A stretch of 64,000 nucleotides of DNA from Ferribacterium limneticum (lineage in GTDB: Bacteria > Pseudomonadota > Gammaproteobacteria > Burkholderiales > Rhodocyclaceae): contig NZ_CP075191.1 of NCBI RefSeq assembly GCF_020510625.1, forward strand, positions 968,001 to 1,032,000, written 5' to 3'. The notes beneath the pieces were generated by a model. That model searched no databases, was not told the DNA's origin, and saw nothing but the letters and a program-made list of their open reading frames with translations. A program made the position numbers and the translations under genes. Shown here piece after piece: positions 42,826 to 52,335 of this stretch (its first letter is position 1; each line of letters opens with the position of its first letter).

Positions 42826-43427
42826 TCGAGCGCCTCAAGATAGGGACGCATCACATTGGCAACCCGGCAAATTTTGGCGAAGCGCCAGAGTTCGTCGGCA
42901 GAGGCCTTTTTCTGTGCCTTTGCATCCTTCAATGCCTCCAGCGCAACGTCGAGCCCGATTTTGTTGCGGTGCTTGAAACAGTCGGCTATGGTCTTCGCAA
43001 CACAATAAATCCGAAGCTTGACCTGATCGCGCTCCACGACCTCAATCCCTTCAGCGTAGGAATCTCCCGCAAACTGGACCATCTTCAATGGCGGGTAGTT
43101 GATCTTCGGTGTGTGGCTTCCGCGTGGCATTGCAATCCATATCCGGCGCGGCAGCTGGGTGGTGAGTTCATGAAACTGCAAGGCGGTGAGCAGGCAGAAG
43201 ACTGCTTGCGGCACTTTGGTTGCGATGGCGAGCAGGTTTTCATGTTCAGAAACCTGACTGTCCGGGAGTCGATAGATTCCCCGCCCCGTTTTTTCCAGCA
43301 GGCCAGTGGTCGTCAGGCGCGTCAGGATCACTCGGGGGGCACCGATTTCATCAAGGTCGCGCGAACGCAGCGTTCCCTTCTGGCGGGCCAGGTCCAGGAC
43401 TCGTTGGGTGTGGGTGTTAGGGCTCAT
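42822..43427 (-). CDS. AbiEi-type antitoxin
   Basis: From ATG 43427 the protein is 201 residues; a start at 43448 is also possible. It has an N-terminal winged helix (LRSRDLDEIGAPRVILTRL, TGRGIYRL) and the AbiEi C-terminal domain (RDQVKLRIYCVAKTIADCFKHRNKI). In this family the antitoxin represses the operon and neutralises the toxin. It is the first gene of the pair. Confidence 0.88.
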   Translation of the reverse strand: MSPNTHTQRVLDLARQKGTLRSRDLDEIGAPRVILTRLTTTGLLEKTGRGIYRLPDSQVSEHENLLAIATKVPQAVFCLLTALQFHELTTQLPRRIWIAMPRGSHTPKINYPPLKMVQFAGDSYAEGIEVVERDQVKLRIYCVAKTIADCFKHRNKIGLDVALEALKDAKAQKKASADELWRFAKICRVANVMRPYLEALE

Positions 43428-43559
43428 GATTGGCCAAGTTTGTTCCATATATTCGTTTTATGCAAATAAATAACGAATTAACGGAACATATGGTAGCCTC
43501 GGAGAAGAAGCCCTTTGTTCCCCATTCCGGCCGGGCCTTTTGGCCGGCGCATCCGGCTT

Positions 43560-44855
43560 TCAGTTGGGCAAAGCGGGTAGGCGAGTCGCCAGCACTTCGT
43601 CGACCCGGTTCTTTTCCATGTCCATGATCTCGAAGTGCCAGTCACCCCAGTCGAAAGCTTCCGTCTTTTTCGGAATCCGGCCGAGATGAACGATGACGAA
43701 GCCGCCAACCGTGTGGAAATTGCCCAGGTCTTCTTCGGGCAGTTCCTTGATGCCGAGCAGTTCCTTCATCTCGTCGATGGCCAGCAGCCCGTCGAGCAGC
43801 CAGCTGCCGTCGCCGCGCTGGATGGCCAGCGGCGACTCGACCGCACCCGACAGCACATCACCGACCACGGTGCCCATCAGGTCGGAAAGCGTGACCAGCC
43901 CTTCGGTCGCTCCGAATTCGTTGGCGACCAGCGCCGTCTGCGTCTGATTGGCCTTGAAGAATTCGAGCAGGCCGATCAGCGACAGGGTGCCGGGCACGTA
44001 GTGCGGCGGGCTGGGCGACAGCTTGCCGAAATCCAGATCCTTGCCGTTGAGCAAGACCTGCAGCAGTTCGCGGCTCTCGACAAAGCCCAGGGCGTTGGCA
44101 ATCCCGCCCTTGCACACCAGAAACCGGGAAACGGCCCGTTCCTGCAGAGTTTTCAGGTTTTCCTCGCGGCTGATGCTGAGGTCCAGGTAAGCGATGCCGG
44201 CCGCTGGCGTCATGATCCCGGCGACCCGCCGGTTGTCGAGACGAAAGACATTGCCGAGGATTTCGCTCTCCGTCTGGTCGAGGTTCCCGTCCTTGCGGCC
44301 GGCTTCGATCAGGAAACGGATTTCATCGGCAGCCGTCGCTTCGGCCGAGCCCTTGCTTGGGAAGAGGGCCAGAATCCAGTCGGCTGTTTTCGAGACGACC
44401 AGCACCAAGGGGTGGGCCAGCCGGAGCAGCACGGAGATCAGCCCGGCCAGTGCTTCGGCCAGCGCTTCAGGATGGGAAAGGGCGAGACGTTTCGGAATGA
44501 CCTCGCCGAAAACAATCGAGAAGAAGGTGATGACGGTGACGACGATGCCCAGCGCAACCCCGTAGGCCGGCCCCTCAGCCAGCGGGAGCAGGCCGGAAAG
44601 CCAGGCCTGCAGGCGGGGCACCCACAGCGCTTCGCCATAAACCCCGGACAGCATGGCCAACGCAGTGATACCCAGCTGGGTCGTCGCCAGCAGACGGCTG
44701 GCGTGCTGGCGAAACCCCAGCACCGCCGAAGCCGCCGCCGAACCCTGCTCGGCCCGCATGGCGAGATGGGAAATACGGCTCGCCCCGACAGCCATCTCGG
44801 CCATGGCCAGGACACCACAGCCCAATATCAGCGCCACCAGAATCCAGATTTCCAT
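43560..44855 (-). CDS. CNNM/CorC (HlyC) family membrane protein with CBS pair
   Basis: Starting at ATG 44855 it is 431 residues: four membrane segments in an N-terminal CNNM (DUF21) domain, a CBS pair (about residues 205-330) and a C-terminal CorC_HlyC domain (VNTVGGFVIVHLGRIP-like FHTVGGFVIVHLGR). Relatives mediate magnesium or cobalt efflux or resistance. It lies between the AbiE pair and the transposon-disrupted gene and is itself of core composition. Confidence 0.88.
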   Translation of the reverse strand: MEIWILVALILGCGVLAMAEMAVGASRISHLAMRAEQGSAAASAVLGFRQHASRLLATTQLGITALAMLSGVYGEALWVPRLQAWLSGLLPLAEGPAYGVALGIVVTVITFFSIVFGEVIPKRLALSHPEALAEALAGLISVLLRLAHPLVLVVSKTADWILALFPSKGSAEATAADEIRFLIEAGRKDGNLDQTESEILGNVFRLDNRRVAGIMTPAAGIAYLDLSISREENLKTLQERAVSRFLVCKGGIANALGFVESRELLQVLLNGKDLDFGKLSPSPPHYVPGTLSLIGLLEFFKANQTQTALVANEFGATEGLVTLSDLMGTVVGDVLSGAVESPLAIQRGDGSWLLDGLLAIDEMKELLGIKELPEEDLGNFHTVGGFVIVHLGRIPKKTEAFDWGDWHFEIMDMEKNRVDEVLATRLPALPN

Positions 44856-45229
44856 ATCCCCTCCTTTTGCCTCGATCAGGCCGGGCAATGCCCGTCAAAT
44901 CAATGCTGGCACAAGCCGGCGGTTTTGGGGTGTGAAATTGCGGGGGGCAGTGGGGCGGTTGCCAGGGCTGCGACGAATGGGTGATGCGCCTTCGTCTTCG
45001 GGTAATCGGTCGTTGCTGCCGTTGGGCTGTTGGACAGGTTTGGGCCTCAATACGCCGGTTACCTTGTCGTTCAACCGCTGATGGAGGCGCGTTTAGCTTC
45101 TGCTTTGAATCCACGATCTACAATTTTGGCATCACTAAAAAGCTAGAATACAAGCAGTTCACCACGTTACAGGCCAAGCTCTATTGCTAACGATTTTGTG
45201 CTGGCCGGCAACCGTATCAATATGGAGAG
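44856..45229. other. Non-coding gap with falling GC content
   Basis: No supported gene. The left part is GC-rich, while from about 45100 the sequence becomes AT-rich, like the disrupted gene that follows. GGAGAG (45224-45229) at the right end is the ribosome binding site of that gene. Confidence 0.5.
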
Positions 45230-45298
45230 ATGATGCCGTTCAGATACGACGCAGCAAAAGATAAGCTACAAGCTCTGGTAAATCATTTTCGGGCATTA
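45230..45298 (+). pseudogene. 5' fragment of the interrupted nuclease-NTPase gene
   Basis: After GGAGAG an ATG-ATG start opens a frame of 23 codons (MMPFRYDAAKDKLQAL, then a further seven) that ends exactly at the TA before the IS left end. Joined to 46406 with one TA copy, the frame continues without a break. It is the original N-terminus of the gene whose body is at 46406-48805. Confidence 0.88.
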
Positions 45299-45318
45299 TT
45301 AACCCGGCAATCAAATAG
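45299..45318 (+). repeat. Left inverted repeat of the IS630 element
   Basis: A 20-bp terminal repeat, identical in inverse orientation to 46384-46403. The adjoining TA at 45297-45298 is the target duplication. Confidence 0.95.
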
Positions 45319-45341
45319 CCGATTTTGATATAATACTGGGC

Positions 45342-46391
45342 ATGGAAAAGTTCGATGCCCGTAAATTGCCCCGCGATGCCCAAGACGAAATGCGTCGGCA
45401 GGCGATGCGGATGCGTGAAGAACTGAAATTGTCCTGGAAGGCCATTGCAAAGGTAGTTGGGGTGCATGTGAGCACGGTCATTGGTTGGTCCAAGCGCTAT
45501 TCAATGGAAGGCTCGACGGGTCTGAAATCGAAGACGCGGGGTCGCCGTTATTTGTCGGGGCGGACGCTGACTTTGGCTCAGGAATGGCAATTGCGCTCGA
45601 TCATCGTGGGCGAGAATCCAAAGCAGTTGAGTTTGCCGTTTGCCTTGTGGAATCGCCGTGCGGTGATGCAAATGGTCAAGGTTCTCTTTGACATCGACAT
45701 GCCGATTCGCACGGTGGGCGAATACCTGCTGCGCTGGGGCTACACCCCGCAGCGACCGATGAAGCGGGCGCTGGAGCAGAACCCCGTCAAGGTTGAGCAG
45801 TGGCTCAATGACACCTACCCGACAATCGCTGCCCGGGCTAAGGCTGAAGGAGCCACCATCTATTGGGGTGATGAGACAGCGGTGGCGGAAGACGGGCACT
45901 GGCTTCGCGGTTATGCGCCGGCTGGCCAAACACCAGTCCTGGCTGCACCGAGCAAGCGACATGGCTTGTCGATGGTCTCTGCCATCAGCAACCAGGGGCT
46001 GGTTCGCTTCGAGTTCATTGAAGAAGCCATGAACACCGACCTGTTCATTGGGTTCATGGAAAGGCTGATCGCCGACAGCGGCCAGAAAGTCTTTCTCATT
46101 CTCGATAACCTGAAAGTCCATCACGCCAAGCTGGTCACCGCGTGGCTGGCGGAGAGGACGGATCAAATTGAGGTCTTCTATCTCCCGCCGTACTCGCCGG
46201 AGATTAATCCCGACGAATACCTGAACCGGGATTTCAAAACCGGGCTGCGTTCCTCTGACCGTGCCACCAGCAAAAAGGCGTTGCTGCAAAAGGCGACCGG
46301 ATTCATGGAATTCCTCAGCAAAACACCGGAACGGGTGATGGCTTATTTCAATCATTCGGCTGTCCAATATGCAGCTTTGTCATCTATTTGA
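45342..46391 (+). CDS. IS630 family transposase
   Basis: This 349-residue transposase has an N-terminal helix-turn-helix (SWKAIAKVVGVHVSTVIGW), a second winged-helix part, and a DDE catalytic domain with WGDETAV (first Asp), LILDNLKVHHA (second Asp) and YLPPYSPEINPDEYLNRDF (final Glu). All catalytic residues are present. Its stop overlaps a TTG that starts the continuing downstream frame. Confidence 0.95.
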   Translation: MEKFDARKLPRDAQDEMRRQAMRMREELKLSWKAIAKVVGVHVSTVIGWSKRYSMEGSTGLKSKTRGRRYLSGRTLTLAQEWQLRSIIVGENPKQLSLPFALWNRRAVMQMVKVLFDIDMPIRTVGEYLLRWGYTPQRPMKRALEQNPVKVEQWLNDTYPTIAARAKAEGATIYWGDETAVAEDGHWLRGYAPAGQTPVLAAPSKRHGLSMVSAISNQGLVRFEFIEEAMNTDLFIGFMERLIADSGQKVFLILDNLKVHHAKLVTAWLAERTDQIEVFYLPPYSPEINPDEYLNRDFKTGLRSSDRATSKKALLQKATGFMEFLSKTPERVMAYFNHSAVQYAALSSI

Positions 46392-46403
46392 TTGCCGGGT
46401 TAA
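46384..46403 (-). repeat. Right inverted repeat of the IS630 element
   Basis: A 20-bp terminal repeat matching the left end perfectly. TA at 46404-46405 is the second copy of the target site. Confidence 0.95.
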
Positions 46404-46405
46404 TA

Positions 46406-48805
46406 GATTGCCTCAATGAGGCAGAGACTCGGTTCCAATTTATTGATCAATTCTTGGTCGATTGCCTTGGCTGGGACCGAAATCTTGTCAGGGTGGAACG
46501 GTATGAAAATGGTGATTTTACTGATTATGAGTTGGGCGATCCGCGTGGCCTAATACTTGAGGCAAAACGCGATAATCGATACTTCGAAATACCTGCCCGG
46601 AATAAAGCGAAACTAGTCACCTCTATACGCTCGATATGTGACTTAAGCCCAAGCGCTAAAGACGCTATTGAGCAGGTTCAGCGCTATTGCTCATCTCGTG
46701 GAGTCCGCCTTGCTGCGGTATCCAATGGATCTCAGTTAATCGCATTCATCGGCAGTCGTTATGATGGGAAATCGCCACTAGATGGAACTGCACTCATTCT
46801 CGACGGCTTCGATGAGTTGCTAGAGAATTTCGGAAGAGTTTATGAATGCTTATCCCCTTCTGGCGTTTCTGCCAACAAACTAGCTTCGTTCTTAGAGGAG
46901 AATAGCGTTGCAGGTATCCCAGAAAAAATTTCCACATTTATTCGCAACTATCCATCCTTCCGGTATCAGACAAACTCTGCGAGCCAATTACGTCTCATCG
47001 CTGAACTCCTACTGGAGGATGTAATCAGAACGGAAGAGGTTGAAAAGCAGTTTTATAAGGAATGTTATTGCGAAAGTGGAGCACTGGCCCAAGATGCATT
47101 AGTTAGCAAAAATTTGCTTCGTACTCGTTATGCAGCGCTTTTCGATCCATCGGAGGCATCTCCTGTGCTTTCACCTGCAAAGCCCAAAGGAGGAGCTTCA
47201 ATCTCGGCTGAAATTTTGGCCGAGGGGCTTTCACGGCGACCAATTATTTTAATTGGAGATGTCGGTGTAGGGAAAACATCGTTTATTAAGAACCTGATTT
47301 TAGTCCTTGCTGAGAAAGAGTTTAAGGAGTCCATCTATTTGTATTTGGATCTTGGGGTGAACGTTGTTCTTGAAAATGGAGTTGAGGACTATGTTCATCG
47401 AGAAATACAAAAACAATTAGAGCAGAAGTACGATATAGATATCTCCTCTCTCGCATTTATATCTAATGTATACAAGGAAGATATCACCAAATTTGAGCGA
47501 GGAATCTTCGGACCTCTTAAAGTGACAGATAGTTCTCTGTACCAACTTAAATTATGTGAAATGCTGGAAAGCAAGGTCAAATCCGTCGAACAACATTTGC
47601 GTTACGCTTTTCAAAAAATCAGCAAAGAAACCCGCAAGCAGGTTGTTGTAATCATCGACAACATTGACCAACGAGATCTCGAACTGCAACAGAAAGCCTT
47701 CATTATTTCTCAGAGCATTGCTCAGCACTGGGGCGCGATTGTCTTTCTTGCCGTACGCCCAAATACTTTCCATGAGTCGAAGCGCTCAGGGTCACTTTCT
47801 GCATATCCCAATAAGATTTTTTACATCATGCCACCTCGACCTGAGCAGGTGTTAGAACGGAGACTGGTGTTTGCATTGAATATGGCAGAGGGGCGGATGC
47901 CTATAGAGTCTCTCTCCAGCGTCAGTCTGAATCTCACTGAAATCGCTTTGTTCTTTAAAGCTCTTTTATTGGCACTGAGAAAAAACCCCCAAGTCTCGGA
48001 GTTTTTGTCAAACATAACCGGTGGCAATGTTCGCTCAATGATCGATTTTGTAACGAAATTTATCGGGAGCCCAAATGTTGACTCCGATAAAATTGTTGGC
48101 CATATGAAAGATGGCGACGGATACATCATACCTGTTCATGAGTTTTCGAAAGCAGCATTACTGGGTGATTATGCTCACTATGACCCAGGATCTTCATTAG
48201 CCATAAATTTATTTGACGTGAGGTACCCTGATCGTCGAGAGCACTTTTTGTCCACGCTAATACTTGGTTATTTAAACTACGACCCTTCCCATGGACGATC
48301 TGACGGTTTCGTAGGAATTCTGGATTTGCTTTCTGAGCTTCAATCACAAGGTTTCTCTAAGGAACAGGTTGGAAGTGCGCTGCGCCGACTTACAAATAAA
48401 AAACTAATTGAAACCAGCCAACGTGTGACTTTTGAGGAGACCACTGGAGTCGAGCTTCTCGGTGACCTTCCTGAGTCATTCCGAATAACGACCGTCGGTG
48501 CGTACCATCTAACTAGATGGTGTGGAACATTTGCGTACATTGACGCGATGGTTTTCGATACCCCGATTTTTGATAGTGAATTAAGGAAATTGTGCAGTTT
48601 TGAATATGAGTCATTTGACATCGCCCATCGCTACGAACGCTCTATCAACTTCAGGCACTACTTGAACGAGACATGGGGTTTAGCAGGAATTAGTGTTCCA
48701 TACTTCAATTGGAATACTGTACGCGATCAATCTCAATCTACTTTCGATAGTGTGAACAGTTTTATCAAGAGTGGAGTTAAACCTCGAAGAACGAAACATC
48801 GCTGA
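46406..48805 (+). pseudogene. Nuclease-NTPase defence-like gene, 5' end cut by IS630
   Basis: The remaining 799 codons encode an N-terminal restriction-nuclease-like region and a P-loop NTPase. The nuclease-like part has DYELGDPRGLILEAKR with a PD-(D/E)xK-type EAK, and AVSNGSQLIAF as in HsdR N-domains. The NTPase has Walker A GDVGVGKT at 47255-47278 and Walker B VVVIIDNID near 47645. A helical, winged-helix-like C-terminal part follows. The codon use is much more AT-rich than its neighbours, suggesting horizontal transfer. The first 23 codons lie on the far side of the IS element. Translation could restart at TTG 46388, which overlaps the transposase stop, so a shortened protein is possible. 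No named family is claimed. Confidence 0.8.
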
Positions 48806-49005
48806 GCTTGATGTGTCGTACCCTGTCATAACGAACACGACAGCGGTAACGGTAGCGAGTTGGATGCCGTCCTGTGCTGCGGATGGCAGCTGCCATTAGC
48901 CACCGTACGACAGGTTGCCGGTATATTGCAGCCAGATACTGCGCAAAAGCCCAAAGGCATAAAAGGCCGATTAATTGCCATTCTGGGTAAACCTGAGTCA
49001 ACGAA

Positions 49006-49028
49006 AAAGGGAGCTGCTAGCTCCCTTT
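49006..49028 (-). terminator. sodB terminator
   Basis: AAAGGGAGCT and AGCTCCCTTT form a 10-bp stem with a 3-nt loop. On the minus strand the stem runs into TTTTT. It lies 26 nt after the sodB stop. Confidence 0.88.
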
Positions 49029-49053
49029 GGTCCTGAAATATCAGAAACAGAAA

Positions 49054-49638
49054 TCAGGCGAAGTTGGCTTCGACGAAGGACCAGTTGACCAGCGAGGCCA
49101 GGAAGGTTTCGACGAACTTCGGACGCATGTTGCGGTAGTCGATGTAGTAGGCGTGTTCCCAGACGTCGACGCAGAGCAGGGCCTTGTCGCCGGTGGTCAG
49201 CGGGGTGCCGGCGGCGCCCATGTTGACGATGTCGAGGGAACCGTCGGCCTTCTTGACCAGCCAGGTCCAGCCGGAACCGAAGTTGCCGACCGCGGAGGTC
49301 TGGAAGGCGGTCTTGAAGGCATCCAGCGAGCCCCACTTGGCATCGATGGCTGCAGCCAGCGCGCCGGTCGGAGCGCCGCCGCCGTTCGGCTTCATGCAGT
49401 TCCAGAAGAAGCTGTGGTTCCAGACCTGGGCTGCGTTGTTATAGACGCCGCCGGCCGGGGCCTTCTTGACGATGGCTTCGAGGTCGAGGTTTTCGTACTC
49501 GGTGCCCTTGATCAGGTTGTTCAGGTTGGTGACATAGGCCTGATGGTGCTTGCTGTAGTGGTAGTCGAAGGTCTCGGCCGACATGTGCGGGGCGAGTGCG
49601 TCCTTGGCGTACGGCAGCTGGGGCAGTTGATGTTCCAT
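49054..49638 (-). CDS. sodB: Superoxide dismutase [Fe] SodB
   Basis: This 194-residue cytoplasmic enzyme converts superoxide to peroxide and oxygen. Metal ligands are recognisable in [25 protein letters not shown] and [13 protein letters not shown]. The iron form is favoured by [13 protein letters not shown] and by FGSGWTWLV, though Fe/Mn selectivity cannot be certain from sequence. The usual length is about 193. Confidence 0.93.
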   Translation of the reverse strand: MEHQLPQLPYAKDALAPHMSAETFDYHYSKHHQAYVTNLNNLIKGTEYENLDLEAIVKKAPAGGVYNNAAQVWNHSFFWNCMKPNGGGAPTGALAAAIDAKWGSLDAFKTAFQTSAVGNFGSGWTWLVKKADGSLDIVNMGAAGTPLTTGDKALLCVDVWEHAYYIDYRNMRPKFVETFLASLVNWSFVEANFA

Positions 49639-49677
49639 TTATATTCTCCGTTGTATTTGAGGGGTGAAACGAAAATT

Positions 49678-51054
49678 CTAGTCAGCTTCGGGCGTTGTCA
49701 CAACCTGATTGACGGTGGCCGTGGCCGAGCCGCGAGCAAAGCTGAGCTTGAGGGCATCGCCGGGTGCCAGCGCCGAGGCATCGCGGATGGCGCGGCCGTC
49801 GGGGCCAATGGCCAGCGCATAACCACGGGTCAGTACCGCATGCGGATCCAGCTGCTTGAGACTGCTGGATAGCGAATTAAGTTTCCCGGAATGTTGAGAA
49901 AGTGCCCATTGGGTCTGTTTGGCCAGGCGGTGGCGCAGGTGTTCCAGGGCTCCGGCCTGTAATTCAGGGCGCGGCCGGGCCGTTGTCTGGCGCTGGCCGA
50001 GGGTGGTCAGTTGCAGGCGGGAGCGATCGATCTGGCGAAACAGGGCGCGCTGCAGGCGCAGGCCGAGTGCGTCGTTTTCCTGATGGCGTTGGCGAATCCG
50101 TTCGGCCGGGTGGATCAGGCGGCCGCCCAGCCAGTCGATACGCTGTTGCTGGTCGGCCAGCGAACGTTCGACCCGTCGCCGGATCTGATTTTCTAGTTGG
50201 CCGAGGCGGTTGAGCAGGCTGTCGCGGTCGGGGCTGACCAGCTCGGCGGCGGCGGTTGGCGTCGGGGCGCGCAGGTCGGCGGCAAAATCGGCAATGGTGA
50301 AGTCGGTTTCATGGCCGATGCCGGAAATGACCGGAATGGCCGAGGCGCGAATGGCGCGGGCGACGCATTCCTCGTTGAAGGCCCACAGGTCTTCGATACT
50401 GCCGCCGCCGCGGCACAGGATGATCGTATCGCATCCGCCGTTGGCGGCCTGGCCAAGCGCTTCGGCGATTTTGGCGCCGGCGCCTTCACCCTGGACGAGA
50501 GTCGGGAAGATGGTGATGCGCAGGTGGGGCGCCCGTCGATGCAGGGTGGTCAATACATCGCGCAGGGCGGCTGCCTGCAGGCTGCTGACAATGGCAATGT
50601 GCCGGGGGAAGGCGGGAATCGGGCGTTTGTTCTCGGGGGCGAACAGTCCTTCGGCTTCAAGTTGCGCCTTCAGACGCAGGAAGCGTTCAAACAGATCGCC
50701 CTGACCGGCCCGGCGGACGGCTTCGATGTTGAGCTGGAATTCGCCGCGCGGCTCATAAAACGAAACCAGCGCCCGCGCCTCGATCTTCTGGCCATTTTCC
50801 AGGCGCCAGCCCAGCAGTTGGGCACGGCTGCGCCAGATGACGCAGCGAACCTGGGCGCTGCTGTCTTTCAGCGAAAAGTAGACATGGCCCGACGCGGCAT
50901 AGGTCAGATTGGAAATCTCGCCGCCGACCCAGGTGAGCGGAAAGGCCGCTTCCAGACAGTCCCGCACCAGGCGGTTCAGGCTGGCAACGCTGAGGACGGA
51001 GTTGCCGACAGGCGGGGTGGGTATGAGCATGGCCGGATTGTAACTCGTGGCCAA
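49678..51054 (-). CDS. xseA: Exodeoxyribonuclease VII large subunit
   Basis: This 458-residue protein has the N-terminal OB-fold (LTWVGGEISNLTYAASGHVYFSLKD), the catalytic domain with AIVSSLQAAALRDVLTTL, CRGGGSIEDLWAFNEE and SGIGHETDFTIADF, and a long coiled coil to the C-terminus. With XseB it degrades single-stranded DNA. A start a few codons downstream (MLIPTPP) is also reasonable. The xseB gene is not adjacent. Confidence 0.93.
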   Translation of the reverse strand: MATSYNPAMLIPTPPVGNSVLSVASLNRLVRDCLEAAFPLTWVGGEISNLTYAASGHVYFSLKDSSAQVRCVIWRSRAQLLGWRLENGQKIEARALVSFYEPRGEFQLNIEAVRRAGQGDLFERFLRLKAQLEAEGLFAPENKRPIPAFPRHIAIVSSLQAAALRDVLTTLHRRAPHLRITIFPTLVQGEGAGAKIAEALGQAANGGCDTIILCRGGGSIEDLWAFNEECVARAIRASAIPVISGIGHETDFTIADFAADLRAPTPTAAAELVSPDRDSLLNRLGQLENQIRRRVERSLADQQQRIDWLGGRLIHPAERIRQRHQENDALGLRLQRALFRQIDRSRLQLTTLGQRQTTARPRPELQAGALEHLRHRLAKQTQWALSQHSGKLNSLSSSLKQLDPHAVLTRGYALAIGPDGRAIRDASALAPGDALKLSFARGSATATVNQVVTTPEAD

Positions 51055-51201
51055 AATTGCATGTCGTCTGTTGACAGGCTGAAGTTTTCTTAAGTGACTG
51101 ATTTTAAATGGTTCAAATTATATGCCTTGTTTTTTGGCAGAGCAGGAAAAGTCCTTTGTGGAAGGGGGTTTAGCGCAGTTGATGACAACCGATTCACAGA
51201 C

Positions 51202-51225
51202 TTATCCACAGGTTTTGGGGATAAG
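51202..51225 (+). promoter_or_regulatory. DnaA-box-like sequence in a small hairpin upstream of exbB
   Basis: TTATCCACA (51202-51210) is a perfect DnaA-box consensus. CTTATCC (51201-51207) and GGATAAG (51219-51225) form a 7-bp inverted repeat. It is a single copy in the 258-bp gap between xseA and exbB. Whether it binds DnaA is unknown. Confidence 0.35.
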
Positions 51226-51312
51226 CCGCGGCGAGGGCGGTATTTCGTCGCTTGCTCTGTAGCGGGGGGCAGGGCAGAATTGCGGGCTAATATTCCACCA
51301 AGGATTTCCACA

Positions 51313-51918
51313 GTGTTAGCTATCGTTCAAGCGGCCGGCTGGCCAATTTGGCCCCTGTTACTGGCTTCGGTTATTTCGGTCGCGCTGATTATCGAGCGTC
51401 TGGTTGCCTTGCGCCGCTCCAAGGTGGTGCCGACAGGTTTGCTCCAGCGCGCCGTCGGCGAGTTCAAGCGTGGCGCCAACAACGACAAGTTGCTGGAAGA
51501 GCTGGATGCCCATTCACCGCTTGGCCGTGTGCTGTCGGCTGGTCTGCGCAACGTTAATTCGACCCGCGAGATCATGAAGGAGTCCATCGAAGAATCCGGT
51601 TCTGCAGTCTCCCATGAGCTGAACCGTTATCTGACGACGCTTGGCACTATCGCCTCGATCAGCCCGCTGATGGGCCTGTTCGGTACCGTGGTCGGCATGA
51701 TCGAAATCTTCGGTTCGCAGTCGCCGACTGGCGCCAATCCGATGCAACTGGCCCACGGTATTTCCGTGGCCCTGTACAACACCGGCTTCGGTCTGGTCAT
51801 CGCCATCCCCAGCCTGATCTTCTGGCGGCATTTCCGGGCGCTGGCCGATGGCTTCGTCGTCGAGATGGAGCAGCAGGCCGTTCGCCTCGTCGAGTACATG
51901 CACGGCGACCGGAAGTAA
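51313..51918 (+). CDS. exbB: ExbB/MotA/TolQ family proton channel
   Basis: Starting at GTG 51313 after AAGGA, the protein has 201 residues; the frame continues upstream but without protein-like sequence. It has three membrane helices and the family motif LGTIASISPLMGLFGTVVGMI. With the next gene product it forms an ExbBD proton channel. The exbB-exbD-lpxK order is common in betaproteobacteria. Confidence 0.9.
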   Translation: MLAIVQAAGWPIWPLLLASVISVALIIERLVALRRSKVVPTGLLQRAVGEFKRGANNDKLLEELDAHSPLGRVLSAGLRNVNSTREIMKESIEESGSAVSHELNRYLTTLGTIASISPLMGLFGTVVGMIEIFGSQSPTGANPMQLAHGISVALYNTGFGLVIAIPSLIFWRHFRALADGFVVEMEQQAVRLVEYMHGDRK

Positions 51919-51921
51919 GTC

Positions 51922-52335
51922 ATGAATTTTCAGCGCGGCCGTAGCCGGGAAGAGCCGGAAATCAACCTGATTCCGTTGATCGACGTCCTGCTGGTCATCA
52001 TCATCTTCCTGATGCTGACCACCACTTACGCCAAGTTCTCCGGGCTGGAAATCAACCTGCCGACGGCGGATGCCAGCAAGCAGGCCGAGCAGCCGAACGA
52101 AGTCGATGTTGCTGTGACCGCCAGCGGTCAGATCCTGGTCAACAAGTCACCGTTGACGGCCACCGACGTCAAGAGCATTGCCGATGGCCTGCGCCGGGCG
52201 GCGGGCAGTCGTGAGGATCCGCTGATCGTCATCAATGCCGATGCCAAGGCAACGCATCAAAGCGTGGTCGACGTGATGCAGGCGGCGCAGACGGCCGGTT
52301 ATCCGCACATTTCCTTCGCCACCCAGAATCGCTGA
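51922..52335 (+). CDS. exbD: ExbD/TolR family protein
   Basis: This 137-residue protein has one N-terminal membrane helix with the protonated Asp in INLIPLIDVLLVIIIFLML and a periplasmic domain ending AQTAGYPHISFAT. It starts 4 nt after exbB and its stop shares a base with the lpxK start. It couples the proton gradient to outer-membrane processes. Confidence 0.92.
   Translation: MNFQRGRSREEPEINLIPLIDVLLVIIIFLMLTTTYAKFSGLEINLPTADASKQAEQPNEVDVAVTASGQILVNKSPLTATDVKSIADGLRRAAGSREDPLIVINADAKATHQSVVDVMQAAQTAGYPHISFATQNR

Larger units (their letters stand above)
45299..46403 (+). mobile_element. IS630-family insertion sequence
   Basis: The element is 1105 bp. Its ends are identical 20-bp inverted repeats, TTAACCCGGCAATCAAATAG at 45299-45318 and the complement at 46384-46403. 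A TA dinucleotide duplication flanks it (45297-45298 and 46404-46405), as is standard for IS630. Perfect terminal repeats and an intact transposase suggest recent insertion. Confidence 0.95.

Noticed and set aside
43527..43547. Terminator between the AbiE pair and the CNNM gene
   Set aside because: CCGGCC/GGCCGG can pair, but no T-run follows on the relevant strand.
48777..49001. 74-residue minus-strand frame after the disrupted defence gene
   Set aside because: It overlaps the end of that gene, has an Arg/Tyr-rich tail and shows no family features.
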